Source: Rhizobacter sp. Root1221
GTDB lineage: Bacteria > Pseudomonadota > Gammaproteobacteria > Burkholderiales > Burkholderiaceae_C
Reading direction: 5' to 3'
Assembly: GCF_001425785.1 (NCBI RefSeq)
Contig: NZ_LMDI01000041.1
Span: 1 to 34,651, forward strand
DNA: 34,651 nt
In this document: piece after piece, positions 34,554 through 34,651 of the stretch
Layout: every line of letters starts with the position of its first letter
Numbering within the stretch: position 1 is the stretch's first letter
The notes under the pieces: model-generated
The model's database searches: none
The model's input: the letters and a program-made list of their open reading frames with translations, nothing else
Told to the model about the DNA's origin: nothing
Made by a program: the position numbers and the translations under genes

Positions 34554-34651
34554 TCAGGCGATGATCTTGGCAACCACGCCGGCGCCGACGGTGCGGCCAC
34601 CTTCACGGATGGCGAAGCGCAGGCCTTCTTCCATCGCGATCGGGTTGATCA
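34554..34651 (-). CDS. tuf: Elongation factor Tu, C-terminal end (partial)
   Basis: Only the last 32 codons and the stop are in the window; the rest lies beyond the right edge. The visible end reads [18 protein letters not shown] then [13 protein letters not shown], the conserved C-terminus of EF-Tu (domain 3), which delivers aminoacyl-tRNA to the ribosome. Its place before rpsJ matches the str-S10 arrangement. Betaproteobacteria often have two tuf genes; which copy this is cannot be told. Confidence 0.95.

Overview
The window is a chromosomal segment of a high-GC betaproteobacterium, most likely Burkholderiales of the Rubrivivax/Leptothrix/Roseateles type. I base this on very high GC, betaproteobacterial versions of all ribosomal proteins, a def-fmt / LysM-dprA-smg divergon, a DUF1631 protein and an S3 with a long Arg/Gly/Pro-rich tail. 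Species placement is inference; no database was searched. Nearly all genes lie on the minus strand, so transcription mostly runs right to left; only the LysM gene, dprA and smg are on the plus strand.

Left part (1-10900). Minus-strand glycolytic genes pgk and pyk are separated by an apparent terminator, and the ribosome binding site of an unseen next gene sits at the left edge. Upstream of pgk come the azlC-azlD amino-acid exporter pair, a small lipoprotein of unknown function, the membrane protease gene htpX, and fmt-def (initiator-tRNA formylation and deformylation of new proteins). Divergent from def are a secreted LysM protein gene, dprA (DNA processing in transformation) and smg (DUF494). 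A repeat family with nested hairpins occurs three times, each copy starting at or just after a stop codon and in the same orientation relative to the gene (after pyk, smg and the DUF1631 gene). The smg and DUF1631 copies form an inverted pair in the 644-base space between those convergent genes.

Middle part (10900-18900). yajC-secD-secF encode the SecDF-YajC accessory complex of the Sec translocon, followed by a large DUF1631 gene. Upstream of yajC are a consensus DnaA box, a terminator and an initiator tRNA(fMet) gene with its own promoter, then a two-gene ABC-2 export system (NodI/NodJ-like).

Right part (18900-34651). This is the str/S10-spc-alpha ribosomal protein supercluster, read right to left: tuf (partial), rpsJ, then rplC-rplD-rplW-rplB-rpsS-rplV-rpsC-rplP-rpmC-rpsQ (S10), rplN-rplX-rplE-rpsN-rpsH-rplF-rplR-rpsE-rpmD-rplO-secY-infA-rpmJ (spc), and rpsM-rpsK-rpsD-rpoA-rplQ (alpha). 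The unusual feature is a Prx5-type peroxiredoxin gene between rpsQ and rplN. A strong intrinsic terminator precedes it, and a hairpin plus a good sigma70 promoter (TTGACA, 17 bases, CACAAT) follow it, so the S10 and spc operons look physically and transcriptionally separated.

No transposase, integrase, CRISPR array, toxin gene or phage gene is visible. The most promising signals for something little described are the stop-codon-proximal repeat family and the peroxiredoxin placed behind the S10 terminator.
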